Shown here in pieces: positions 35,807 to 44,653 of a stretch of 64,000 nucleotides of DNA; the stretch's first letter is position 1, and each line of letters begins with the position of its first letter. Source of the DNA: Acidocella aquatica (GTDB lineage: Bacteria; Pseudomonadota; Alphaproteobacteria; Acetobacterales; Acetobacteraceae). The translations under genes were made by a program, and so were the position numbers. The stretch is from assembly GCF_030160635.1 (NCBI RefSeq), contig NZ_BSOS01000006.1, positions 62,001 through 126,000 on the forward strand. The letters run 5' to 3'. The notes beneath the pieces are model-generated. The model searched no databases. It saw only the letters and a list, made by a program, of their open reading frames with translations, and was not told the origin of the DNA.

Positions 35807-37210
35807 TTATTTGGCGACGTACACGATGTGATTTTGCGTGAACTCGGCGAGCCCTTCAAGACCAAGTTCCGACCCCATGCCGGATTGCTTGGCGCCACCA
35901 GCTGGAACATCAGGGTGGACGTTCAAATGTTGATTTACCCAGACGATACCTGAGTCGATTTTCATCGCGACTTCAAGGCCGCGTTCCGGATTCGCGGTCC
36001 AGACCGTGCCGCCCAGGCCGTAGGTTGTATCGTTGGCGCGGGCGATCGCGTCGTCGATACTGGAGTAGCGGAGCACCGGCAGCACCGGCCCGAACTGCTC
36101 CTCGCGGACGAGGCGCGCGTTATCGCCAATGTCGCGGACAATGGTGGGGCGGATAAAATAACCCGGACCTTCGGGGAATACACCGCCCGCGATAATTGTG
36201 CCCTCACTGCGGGTGTCTTCGATCAACGCTTTGACTTTTTCATACTGCGCTCTGTTTTGGAGCGGTCCCATCTGGACACCTTGCTTCATGCCGTCCTCAA
36301 CAATGGCGGCATCCGCCAGAGTCGCCAGTTCGGTGCACATTTCCTCATAGAGTGAGTCATGAACGTAGAGGCGTTTGATCGCCAGGCACACCTGGCCGGC
36401 GTTGATCATGGCGCCGGCGAAAATTTTTGGTGCGACCACTTTGGGGTCGGCGTCGTCGAGCACAATGCCGACATCGTTGCCACCGAGTTCAAGTGTGACG
36501 CGCTTGAGCGTACCGGAAGCACTTTCCATGACTTTTTTGCCGGTGGCGGTGGAGCCGGTGAAGGAGATCTTCGCGACATCCGGGTGCTTTGTGAGCAGGC
36601 CGCCAAGGTCGTTGAGGTCGGTAATCATGTTGAACACGCCAGCGGGGAGGTGCTCATTGCAGATTTCGGCAAATCGCAGGCTGGAGAGAGGTGTCGTGGG
36701 AGCCGGTTTCGCCACGACGGTATTGCCGGCGAGCAATGCGGGCGTGATTTTGACCATCAGGATGGTCATCGGATAATTCCAGGGTGTGATCGCGGCGACG
36801 ACACCAAGCGGCGTGCGATGTTCGACGATTTTTTCCCGCTCGTCTTCTTTCAGGATTTTTGTAGGAAGTTCCATGCTGCCGAGAATACGCAGCATGGCAA
36901 CCGCGCCGCCGATTTCACCCGTTGCGTCAGCGAGAGGCTTTCCTTGTTCAGTGGTCAGCAGCCTGGCGAATTCCTCAAGCCGAGCTTCCAGGCTGGCGGC
37001 AATGGCAAAAAGTCTGGCGCGGCGGGCTTCAATGGTGAGTTTGGACCACGCGGGGAACGCAGCTTTCGCCGCCTGCACGGCAGCTTCAACCTGTGCGGCA
37101 TCGGCGCGCGGGCAACGGGTGATAATCTCCCCTGTTGCTGGATTCAGCACGTCCATGTTCAGAGCGCCGGGCGTGAGTTGCCCGTTGATAAGTAGGCGGT
37201 AATCGTTCAT
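35807..37210 (-). CDS. NAD(P)-dependent aldehyde dehydrogenase
   Basis: 467 residues with the ALDH signature: VTLELGGND (general-base Glu), NAGQVCLAIKR (nucleophilic Cys), the nucleotide motif FTGSTATGKKV and the active-site PWNYP stretch. It oxidises an aldehyde to an acid. The start at 37210 is supported by a GGGAGAA site and normal family length; the longer frame adds 15 residues. It is convergent with the quinone reductase and followed by a bidirectional terminator. In this setting it probably removes an aldehyde from ring or side-chain degradation. Confidence 0.9.
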   Translation of the reverse strand: MNDYRLLINGQLTPGALNMDVLNPATGEIITRCPRADAAQVEAAVQAAKAAFPAWSKLTIEARRARLFAIAASLEARLEEFARLLTTEQGKPLADATGEIGGAVAMLRILGSMELPTKILKEDEREKIVEHRTPLGVVAAITPWNYPMTILMVKITPALLAGNTVVAKPAPTTPLSSLRFAEICNEHLPAGVFNMITDLNDLGGLLTKHPDVAKISFTGSTATGKKVMESASGTLKRVTLELGGNDVGIVLDDADPKVVAPKIFAGAMINAGQVCLAIKRLYVHDSLYEEMCTELATLADAAIVEDGMKQGVQMGPLQNRAQYEKVKALIEDTRSEGTIIAGGVFPEGPGYFIRPTIVRDIGDNARLVREEQFGPVLPVLRYSSIDDAIARANDTTYGLGGTVWTANPERGLEVAMKIDSGIVWVNQHLNVHPDVPAGGAKQSGMGSELGLEGLAEFTQNHIVYVAK

Positions 37211-37551
37211 TTTTTTCTCCCTAAATTTATCTGGTTTAAACAAGCCGGGCCTCATAATTCACATGGTAGGTAAAATCATCCGGCCATGAATGCGCGTATT
37301 TGTTTTCTTCAATTTTATTTTAAACAGCTGTGGGCACCGGATAAATCCTATTCCCGTATCTTTGCTGACAGTCAATATATGAATTATATAATGATCATTA
37401 ACAACTTATTTGACGATTTCCGCATGAACGGCTTATGCCGCGCTGCCTTCAAAGGGCACGGGATGCTGCCGCCAGGGGCAGGCCGGAAGCCGGGGGATTA
37501 TCCAGGTGTTCGAATTTGGTCAGTCACCTCTTCTTCTGCAAAATTCATCAA
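37211..37551. other. AT-rich intergenic region
   Basis: 341 bp between the aldehyde dehydrogenase start and the DUF155 stop. It must hold the aldehyde dehydrogenase promoter. The middle (37370-37410) is strikingly AT-rich and contains the perfect 10-bp palindrome AATGATCATT at 37390-37399, a possible regulator site. A small open frame here has no family resemblance. Confidence 0.5.
37390..37399. promoter_or_regulatory. Palindrome in the aldehyde dehydrogenase upstream region
   Basis: AATGATCATT is a perfect 10-bp palindrome in an AT-rich block about 180 bp upstream of the aldehyde dehydrogenase start codon. It could be an operator. It could also arise by chance in AT-rich DNA. Confidence 0.25.
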
Positions 37552-38373
37552 TTAAGGCCAAAAATGCTGCCATAATGCGGGTGGATAGATCACGAGCAAC
37601 AGCTCGACGACGATAAGTGCCACGATGTACCATTCGACACGCAGGTTACTCTCGCTCTGCACGAGCCCCAGGAGGGTCTGCATCGTCCCCGAAATAACAT
37701 CAAGTTTGCGGTCAAGCGCGCGGTCGCGTTCACGCAGCTCATACTCCTCGGCAAGCCGGGCGTAGAGTCGCTCAAGCTCCGGGTGCTCCCAGAGCAATTC
37801 AGGTTTTTCGCCAATTTCAACACGGCCGACCATCTTGTGCTGGATCAGCAAAACCTTGCCGATATGGCGCATCAATTCACGCCCCCTGCCACGGTTTCGC
37901 GCCCTGATCGCGAGATCAGCCGCCAGGGGGTCGATCCGGTCGAAAACAGTGGCCAGACGCATCTCGTAATGTGATAGAATGACACTTTTCGCCAAGACGA
38001 TGGCAATGGCCTGAAGCCGCTCTATGTTCATCTCCCGAATCACGATGACGCCCGTGGTATCGACCTGCTCCTCGGCCGCGGGATCAACGCGCAGCCGAGC
38101 GTCATCCTTTTCGCGGACTGCCAGCGGCTCGGTCAGCAGTGGGGCAAGATGGTCCAGAAACGCCTGCTCAACGGCGTCGCTGGCATTGAACAACACCAGA
38201 GCCCCGTAGCGGAACACAACAGCGGCGCCATCCTGCGGAAGCCGCAGCACCAGCGGTGCCGTATCCAATGCCCCCTCCACCTCCAGCGGCCGCGGGTCGA
38301 GGCGTTCGGCCAGCAGCCACGTGCGTACCCTGATAAGCTTTGAAGCCCAGGTTTTGCCCATTACGTCTTGCAT
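37552..38373 (-). CDS. RMD1/YagE (DUF155) family protein
   Basis: 273 residues. The family signature is visible: an N-terminal domain with VVFRYGALVLFN, the central REMNIERLQAIAIVLAKSVILSHYE segment, the RLAEEYELRERDRALDRKL coiled stretch and a C-terminal membrane helix (VEWYIVALIVVELLLVIYP). DUF155 proteins occur in mitochondria (RMD1/RMD8) and bacteria; their molecular activity is unclear. Nothing nearby clarifies its role: it is on the minus strand between the island and the AraC gene. Confidence 0.85.
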   Translation of the reverse strand: MQDVMGKTWASKLIRVRTWLLAERLDPRPLEVEGALDTAPLVLRLPQDGAAVVFRYGALVLFNASDAVEQAFLDHLAPLLTEPLAVREKDDARLRVDPAAEEQVDTTGVIVIREMNIERLQAIAIVLAKSVILSHYEMRLATVFDRIDPLAADLAIRARNRGRGRELMRHIGKVLLIQHKMVGRVEIGEKPELLWEHPELERLYARLAEEYELRERDRALDRKLDVISGTMQTLLGLVQSESNLRVEWYIVALIVVELLLVIYPPALWQHFWP

Positions 38374-38683
38374 GGTAATATTCCTGTTGCGTTATCGCCT
38401 GTATGCCCGCCAAGCCGCGCGGCCAACCGGATCAACGCATGATCAGGTTTAACCGGAAGGTTCAGGCTAAACGCATGAAGGTGAGCATTAAAGTAAAAAG
38501 TGAGCGTCTTGCCGCCGATCCTGGTCAGATCGCGTTGTGGCATCCCGCGATGGCACGCGCGGTGGCGCCATTGGCGTCAATCCGGGCGAAAGGCCATCCG
38601 GCGGCCCCGGTTTCAATCCAAAACTCTTGAGAGCGGGGCATTTTCGCCAGCACCGCACAAAAAATATTCTCCATCAGCTGCGT
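38374..38683. other. Intergenic region without recognised content
   Basis: 310 bp between the DUF155 start and the AraC stop. It should contain the DUF155 promoter. Open frames on both strands have no family-like motifs. No convincing hairpin or repeat was found; a 9-nt direct repeat (AACGCATGA) occurs twice about 50 nt apart. Confidence 0.4.
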
Positions 38684-39757
38684 TCAGGGCAATGGCGCCG
38701 CATGGTCTTTGCCGCTTTTGGCCTGCCGTAACCGGGCTAAAAACGCAGTCGGGGACACACCATGAAATGCGGCGAAAGCCCGCGTGAACGAGGTATGCAC
38801 AGGGTAACCAGTCCGCCGCGCGATTTCAGAGAACGGAATGTCTTCAGCCTCAATGAGTTGGGCCGCTCGCATCATGCGGATCCGGGTGAGATAGGCCATA
38901 GGCGGCATACCCATGATGGCCGCGAACCCCGCCGCAAAACGTGACCGCGAGACGCCGACCGCGTGCGCCAGGCTCACAACGGTCCAGGACCGGTCAGGCC
39001 GCGAGTGCAGCAGAATAACCGCCGCATTGACCCAGCGCGTGCTTGGGGCACGAACCTCCATCGGCTGGTCTTGCCAGGAGTCATGGTACATGCCGCGCAT
39101 GCTGTGCACAAAACACAGGCTCGCCAGCATGCTGCCGAAGGCGGATGCGCCCGGCCCGCGCAAGGCCTCATGCCATTGCTTCGGATCACCGGCCAGCGCC
39201 CGGCCATGAGGGGCTGCTCCGGTCTTGGACATAACCAGAACCGCCGGTGCCGCGCGCACCGCCCGGGCCGCAGGCGACAGATAGGCAAGTTCCAGCACAC
39301 ACGACATCACGACCGCCAGAACCGGAAGATTGCCAACCGCAATATGGCACGGTTCCTCCAGCGGCGGGGTATCGATTATGACCTCTTCCTCCAGCACCGG
39401 CCCGGAGACGCCACTCAGGCGGTGCTGGTCACCGTAGAACATCAGCGCCGTCTCGCCGCTCTCCAGGCGTATGGCCGGAGCCTGCTGGCTGCTGGCATCA
39501 AGCCAGACGCAGCCTTCCAGCACCACATGCAGCACCGGACGCCCGGCCTCTGGAAACACGGCCGCCACGCCGCCAAGCTCGACAACCGAGACACGGGCCT
39601 CAATAACCCGCAAGTCGCGCAGCAAAACCTCGCTGAGCTGGCCCGGGGGCCTGGCCTGCCTATCGGTGGGCAAGCCGGGCCTCACATTGCGCGTGAGATG
39701 ATTCGAGACAGTTTCGGTCGTGCATGAGTTTGGCGCTCCGCCTGCCTTTTGGCTCAA
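38684..39757 (-). CDS. AraC-family transcriptional regulator with cupin-like N-terminal domain
   Basis: Up to 357 residues. About 60-130 resembles the cupin-type sensing domain of this AraC group (VLHVVLEGCVWLD ... LESGETALMFYGDQHRLSG). The C-terminal 100 residues hold the two helix-turn-helix motifs ([21 protein letters not shown], then IARRTGYPVHTSFTRAF). The N-terminus is uncertain: the frame opens with a TTG at 39757 and no ATG occurs before the conserved part; GTG or TTG codons further in are alternatives. It follows the carboxylic acid reductase by 40 nt on the same strand, so it may regulate that gene. Confidence 0.85.
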   Translation of the reverse strand: MSQKAGGAPNSCTTETVSNHLTRNVRPGLPTDRQARPPGQLSEVLLRDLRVIEARVSVVELGGVAAVFPEAGRPVLHVVLEGCVWLDASSQQAPAIRLESGETALMFYGDQHRLSGVSGPVLEEEVIIDTPPLEEPCHIAVGNLPVLAVVMSCVLELAYLSPAARAVRAAPAVLVMSKTGAAPHGRALAGDPKQWHEALRGPGASAFGSMLASLCFVHSMRGMYHDSWQDQPMEVRAPSTRWVNAAVILLHSRPDRSWTVVSLAHAVGVSRSRFAAGFAAIMGMPPMAYLTRIRMMRAAQLIEAEDIPFSEIARRTGYPVHTSFTRAFAAFHGVSPTAFLARLRQAKSGKDHAAPLP

Positions 39758-39797
39758 AAGTCTAAATGCCTTTCCTGGCGCCGCGCAAGCGCTGGAA

Positions 39798-42700
39798 TTA
39801 AGCCGGAGGGCGAGACATCACGTCCGCGCTCGCCTTCGGCTGCTCGATCAGCCCCAGCAAGCTCATATCCCTCAGATATTTGTGGATATATTCCTCGCTG
39901 AGTTGAGGCACCTCCGGCCCGGCCGGGATGGTCTTCACCATGGCCTCAAAGTCCGCGCTGCTAACCGGCACCGGGTTGGGCGGATGCGGCGCCGCGAAGT
40001 ATCCGAGGATCGACATCGAGGATTTCTGCCGCTCATTATCAGGCAGGTTACGCAATTTATCCTCAAACCTGCGGGCCCATTCCTCGTGATCGTTGATCCG
40101 CTTTACGGTGTAACCCGCGCTCTCCACCCAATCCACCACCGTGTCGAGCGACAAACCGTCGCCGTGGTGAACATTGATCAGGTTGTAGCTGAAGAAACCA
40201 CTATACGGCCGGGCGCCAATCTGCTGCATCGCCGCCGCGAGGAAATTAACCGGCAACCCGTCATAATGCGCAGGCTGGCGTTCGCCGTTCGGGCCAAGCT
40301 CGTAGAAGGATTTTGGCGCGATCCCCGTTTTCACGAGGCTGAACAGCAGCCGCGTGAACATGTCGGTGACATTGATCTGCCCCAGATAACGGGCATGAGG
40401 CATGATCATGCCGGCACGGAATACATTCACCGGCAGGCCGAATTCTTCATTTGCTTCGCGCAACATAACCTCGCCCGCCCATTTGCTCGCCCCGTAGCCG
40501 GATGCGTACATGTCGATCAGCGGCATCTCCGGCGCGCCCTTGCGCACGTCCATCGACTCCGGGCCGCGCGCGAGGTCGGCGCCCATATGCGGCACCGCGA
40601 CAGAGGATATGTAGTCAAATCGTTTGAGCCGCTCCGTCAGCGCCAGACGGATGAGTTCCGCCGTGCCCAGCACGTTTGGCTCGAAAAGATTCCGGTAGGA
40701 GAGGCGGTGATTCACCAGCGCGGCGGGATGCACGATGTGATCCACCTCATAGGCAAGCCGCGCGAAGCTTGCTTCGCTCAGCCCAAGCTTTGGCGTCGCG
40801 AGATCGCCGGGCAACATCTCCAGGTGGCGGGAAGCAAGTGTCTGGAAGCGCTCGGCCAGGTCGTGGTCCAAGGTGCCGATGGCCTCATCCAGCCGCGCCC
40901 GCGCCGCCTGCGCATCCGCGCCACGGATGATGCAAATGAGCTTACCGTCAATCCTGGCAAGCTGCTCCAGCCATTCCAGGCACAGAAACCGGCCAAGAAA
41001 GCCGTTCGCACCTGTCAGAAGCACTGTCCTGCTGACACTGACAGCCGGCGCGGCGACCTTCGCGGCGGCCAATGTTGCCGCATCTAACAGCACGTCAAGT
41101 TTGAAATCGGTGGCGCGCACCCGCTCCGGATCAGGATGGATCTGCTTGTAGCGTTCCAGTGGCCCGGCATTGCTGAGCGCATCGTCGATATAGGCAGCCA
41201 GGCGCGAGGCGCTGGCCGAGGGATGCAGCACAATGCTGACCGGCACCGAAATTCCGAACATCTCCTCGAACAGCAGCGTGAGGCTCACCGCGCCGAATGA
41301 GTCGCCGCCAAGGTCGGCATAGCTCTGGTGATTGCCGCCATGAAACGATGCCAGACCAAGATTTGCCTTGAACGCGCCGGCAACGCGATCAAGCGTTGAT
41401 TGGCCAGCCCCTCCCTCGCGCAGCAATGCGAGTTCGTCCTGCTGCTGGCGTTCAATCTCCTGATACATGGCCTCAAGCCTGCCGGCGTAACGCCGCTTCA
41501 GATTGGGCCGCAACGGCTTGCGCACGCTGGAGAGAAGGCCGTTTTCAAGGGTGAAAGCTTCCCGCTCGATCAAAACATCGCGCGGCACCTCGAAAGATTT
41601 CAGCCCTGCATCCCGCGCCGCGTTCTGGAGGTCGCCAAGTACAAGCTCCCTCAGCTCAGAATCGCTCGGCGCGTGGCCAAGCCGCGCTTGGGCAAGCTCA
41701 AGCGCCGGTACGGCCACGGCAAGCAGGAAGGAGCGCTGGGAGCTGCCATAAACGTAGATCTGTTTTATGAACTTGCTCTGGGCGAGAAACACGGCTTCCA
41801 AAGGCCCGATGGCCACAAACTCAGCCTGGGAGAGCTTGATGACATTGTTCCGCCGATCGACCCAGACCAAATACCCCGGCTCTTGCTCCTCCATAACGTC
41901 GCCGGTTTTAAGATAGCCATCCGCGTCGAAGATCGCCGCGCTCGCCTCCGGTCGCTTGAAATATCCCTTGATCGTGAGGGCGGTTTTCACCAGCAGCTCA
42001 CCGCGCGGGAAGGGCCGGTCCGTTGTGTAATAGCCAAGTTCAGGCACATCGGCGAGCTTGTAATCAAGCACAACGCGGGGAACGATCCTGTTGAGCCAGG
42101 TCATCGCGCCGCCGCCCGCTTCCGTGCAGCCATAGCCTTCGATGATGGGGATATCGAAACATTCCGCCATGAACTGGCGCACTTCCGGCGCGGTGGGCGA
42201 GCTGCCAACGCCACCGGCGTTCAGGCGGTCACCCAGGAAGGAGTTTCTCATCTCCTCCCGGACGGCTTCATCGGCGTTTTCGCGCGTCTCGCCGGCAGCA
42301 AGCCGGCGCTGAACCTCGGATTGATAGTGCTGATAGACCAGCTCGCACACACGCGGAATGAAGGTGATGAAAGTGGGGCGCGCGATGCGGATATCCTCGA
42401 ATAGGGAGGACATGTCGCTCTTCAGCGTGAAATAAACGGTGCCGCCCTGCGCAAGGGCGGAATGCACCATGTTGCGGCCCATAAAATGGTTCATCGGTGC
42501 ATAGCCCATGGCCACGGTCGGCACATAAACCGGCATCCAGCTCCAGAATTGAATGCTGATCGCATCATGGATCAACGCACCTTTCGGTGTGCCCGTGCTG
42601 CCGGAGGTGTACATGATCATCGAGATATTGTCGCGGCCGCGCGGCGAAGGCGGCAGCGGCTCGAACACGAATTGTCCGCCATGGCTGACCGCTTCGGCGA

Positions 42701-43382
42701 ATGCCGTCAACCTCACCGTGCCGCCATTTTTCGCGAGCCGCTCACGCGATGCTTCAAGCAACCGGCGTTCAGCATCAATCTGGTCATCATAATCGATCAC
42801 GATCAGGCTGCGGATCGTGTTCTGGCTGCACGCATAATCAGTTGCGAGCGCCAGATTGTCGATATTCGCAACCATGGTGACCGGCGCGGTATCGCGCAGC
42901 ACCTCTTCCATATCCGGCTGGGACAGATTGGCCTGCAGCGGCACGCACACCGCCTGGGCATAGATGCAGGCCAGATCAACCGCCGCCATCTCGGCGCCGG
43001 TGAAGGCGATGAACGCGACCATATCCCCCGGGGCGACGCGATGGTGCGGATGGTGCCGCCAGAAATTCGCAATGGCCTCAACCTGCCCGTGAAGCTGCGC
43101 GTAGCTGATGGTTTCGAATGCAGGCAGATAATGCCTGAAGCTTTCCCCCGTGCGCGCATCCAGCCTGATCTCGTAGGCGCGCGACCCCATGGCGGGGCGG
43201 CCGGCGTAGCCGTTCAGCGTCGCGGCGATGATTTCGCGATATGATATGTCAGGCTCTTGAATCCTGCGCGTCACATCCTCCAGGGGCTTCAGTGCCTTGA
43301 GCTGCGGATCAGCCTCGGCCATTTTCCAGATACGCACGCCCGCTTTCTCGATAAGATGCTGCTGGTTGAAGTCCTGGACCAT
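39798..43382 (-). CDS. car: Carboxylic acid reductase
   Basis: 1194 residues with three modules. The adenylation domain (about 85-630) has MYTSGSTGTPKGA near 257-269 and YGCTEAGG. The carrier domain has the phosphopantetheine Ser in ADLGGDSFG near residue 695. The NADPH-dependent thioester reductase domain starts near 786 with LLTGANGFLGRF and carries the YGASKWAGE site. This is the CAR architecture: ATP- and NADPH-driven reduction of a carboxylate to an aldehyde. The ATG at 43382 follows GGGGGAA; an ATG 42 nt upstream lacks a clear site. A hairpin with one bulge lies upstream at 43505-43526. The required phosphopantetheinyl transferase is not in the window. Confidence 0.88.
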   Translation of the reverse strand: MVQDFNQQHLIEKAGVRIWKMAEADPQLKALKPLEDVTRRIQEPDISYREIIAATLNGYAGRPAMGSRAYEIRLDARTGESFRHYLPAFETISYAQLHGQVEAIANFWRHHPHHRVAPGDMVAFIAFTGAEMAAVDLACIYAQAVCVPLQANLSQPDMEEVLRDTAPVTMVANIDNLALATDYACSQNTIRSLIVIDYDDQIDAERRLLEASRERLAKNGGTVRLTAFAEAVSHGGQFVFEPLPPSPRGRDNISMIMYTSGSTGTPKGALIHDAISIQFWSWMPVYVPTVAMGYAPMNHFMGRNMVHSALAQGGTVYFTLKSDMSSLFEDIRIARPTFITFIPRVCELVYQHYQSEVQRRLAAGETRENADEAVREEMRNSFLGDRLNAGGVGSSPTAPEVRQFMAECFDIPIIEGYGCTEAGGGAMTWLNRIVPRVVLDYKLADVPELGYYTTDRPFPRGELLVKTALTIKGYFKRPEASAAIFDADGYLKTGDVMEEQEPGYLVWVDRRNNVIKLSQAEFVAIGPLEAVFLAQSKFIKQIYVYGSSQRSFLLAVAVPALELAQARLGHAPSDSELRELVLGDLQNAARDAGLKSFEVPRDVLIEREAFTLENGLLSSVRKPLRPNLKRRYAGRLEAMYQEIERQQQDELALLREGGAGQSTLDRVAGAFKANLGLASFHGGNHQSYADLGGDSFGAVSLTLLFEEMFGISVPVSIVLHPSASASRLAAYIDDALSNAGPLERYKQIHPDPERVRATDFKLDVLLDAATLAAAKVAAPAVSVSRTVLLTGANGFLGRFLCLEWLEQLARIDGKLICIIRGADAQAARARLDEAIGTLDHDLAERFQTLASRHLEMLPGDLATPKLGLSEASFARLAYEVDHIVHPAALVNHRLSYRNLFEPNVLGTAELIRLALTERLKRFDYISSVAVPHMGADLARGPESMDVRKGAPEMPLIDMYASGYGASKWAGEVMLREANEEFGLPVNVFRAGMIMPHARYLGQINVTDMFTRLLFSLVKTGIAPKSFYELGPNGERQPAHYDGLPVNFLAAAMQQIGARPYSGFFSYNLINVHHGDGLSLDTVVDWVESAGYTVKRINDHEEWARRFEDKLRNLPDNERQKSSMSILGYFAAPHPPNPVPVSSADFEAMVKTIPAGPEVPQLSEEYIHKYLRDMSLLGLIEQPKASADVMSRPPA

Positions 43383-43618
43383 TTTTTCCCCCTCATTATT
43401 GGCATTAGAGGGGTAAGCTAACATTCACGCAGTCAGCCTGCCACGGTTTCTCCCATCATATATCTCGCAAATCGTCCAGAACATTTAACGATTAATCCAG
43501 CACGCGCGGGCAGTGGCTGTCCCGCGGGGGGCTGATCCGGCTCATGCGCCGTGCCGCCGATGATCCGCCGCTGGTTTCAGAGCATGAACGCGTTGGCGGC
43601 AACGAGATATCATACTGT

Positions 43619-44452
43619 TTAAACCGCGGCGCTGATCAGCTCCACCGGCGCGATCAGATTTCGCTCGAGATTATCGATCATGTTCGCAATTTTCTGCGGC
43701 GCCGTCCCGCCCATTAGCTGGTGCAGGCCAAGCCGCGGCGGCCCTTCGCTTTGGGCCATGCGCGCGCGCATCTGCTGGAAGAACGCGATGGCGAATGCAC
43801 GCCGGTTGCGCTCCTTGCGAACCACAAATCCGGCCCCCTCCAGCAGGTGCCGGTAGGTGGCGGTGGTTTCCACGAAGCTCGCCTCGGGCGTCGCGGCCCA
43901 GGGCAGGGGGAAGTTCAGCTCCGCCGAGATATCCTCGCGCATCACATCATAAATGCCGAACAGGCCTCCGGGTTTGAGCACGCGCCGCACCTGTTCGAAC
44001 AGCCGTGATTTTTCCCTTATGTTCATGCCGGCATGCAGCATATAGGCGCCATCGAAGCTGCCCGATTCGAACGGCAGATCAAGCGCGCTGCCATGCAGAT
44101 AGGCCACCTCGCTCTCCAGCCCCACATGCCGCGCCAGGGTTTTGGCGGCGCGGACATAGTCCTCGGTAATATCAATGCCGGTCACCCGGCATCTTTGCTC
44201 ATGGGCGAAATAGCGCGACGCGCCGCCCAGCCCCGCGCCGATGTCGAGCAGGAGCATCCCCGGCTTGAACCCCAGCTCGGCGGCGAAGTCCACGGTCGCC
44301 TGTCGTCCGCCGATGTGGAATTCATCGATGGGCGAAAGATCGGCGGGGACGAGGTGGCTAAGGTTTTTTCCCGTGGCGGCCAGGGCGTCGAAAATGTCGC
44401 GCTCCAGTGATCCGTGCGCGTAGTGCCGCGCGACTGTTTGTTCGAGTGTCAT
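43619..44452 (-). CDS. Class I SAM-dependent methyltransferase
   Basis: 277 residues. SAM-binding motif I is LLLDIGAGLGGASRYFA, followed by a motif II-like ITEDYV region and a post-motif VLKPGGLFGIYDVM. The N-terminus MTLEQTVARHYAHG resembles sarcosine- or small-molecule N/C-methyltransferases. The start at 44452 has GGGAG at good spacing; the frame continues upstream into the riboswitch region without homology. It is 236 nt upstream of the carboxylic acid reductase on the same strand and divergent from the thiamine transporter. The substrate is unknown. Confidence 0.85.
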   Translation of the reverse strand: MTLEQTVARHYAHGSLERDIFDALAATGKNLSHLVPADLSPIDEFHIGGRQATVDFAAELGFKPGMLLLDIGAGLGGASRYFAHEQRCRVTGIDITEDYVRAAKTLARHVGLESEVAYLHGSALDLPFESGSFDGAYMLHAGMNIREKSRLFEQVRRVLKPGGLFGIYDVMREDISAELNFPLPWAATPEASFVETTATYRHLLEGAGFVVRKERNRRAFAIAFFQQMRARMAQSEGPPRLGLHQLMGGTAPQKIANMIDNLERNLIAPVELISAAV

Positions 44453-44571
44453 GGTGCCGGCTCCCAATCCGAGTGAGAAGCGCGGCCAGCATACGTCCAT
44501 GCTGGATTTCTGTAAAAGGGCAATTGCAGGTCCGGCGGCTTGACGCGGCGCGTGGAATCCTAAAAACATCA

Positions 44572-44649
44572 GCTCAACCGGGGTGCCTGCAATCCGCAGG
44601 CTGAGATCAAACCCGCTGAACCTGTCTGGGTAATGCCAGCGAAGGGAGT
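44572..44649 (+). promoter_or_regulatory. TPP riboswitch (THI-box) with the ribosome binding site inside its 3' end
   Basis: All conserved blocks of the thiamine pyrophosphate aptamer are present in order: GGGGTGCC (44580-44587), GGCTGAGA, ACCC, GAACCTG, then CTGGGTAATGCCAGCGAAGGGAG ending about 44648 (given here in parts). One A of the usual CTGATCTGG block is missing (CTGTCTGG). The final AAGGGAG is also the ribosome binding site, 5 nt before the ATG at 44654. TPP binding should therefore block translation directly, with no separate expression platform. The 5' boundary is approximate. Confidence 0.9.
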
Positions 44650-44653
44650 GCAT

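Noticed and set aside
37286-37555. Small plus-strand frame (89 codons) in the AT-rich gap after the aldehyde dehydrogenase
   Set aside because: No ribosome binding site, no family-like motif, and unusual composition; treated as chance.
38403-38630. Small frames on both strands between the DUF155 and AraC genes
   Set aside because: Overlapping each other, basic and low-complexity, no start signals.
43505-43526. Hairpin CGCGGG-CAG/CTG-T-CCCGCG between the methyltransferase and the carboxylic acid reductase
   Set aside because: No T-tract follows on the minus strand and there is a bulge; it may be an attenuator, but I do not call it a terminator.
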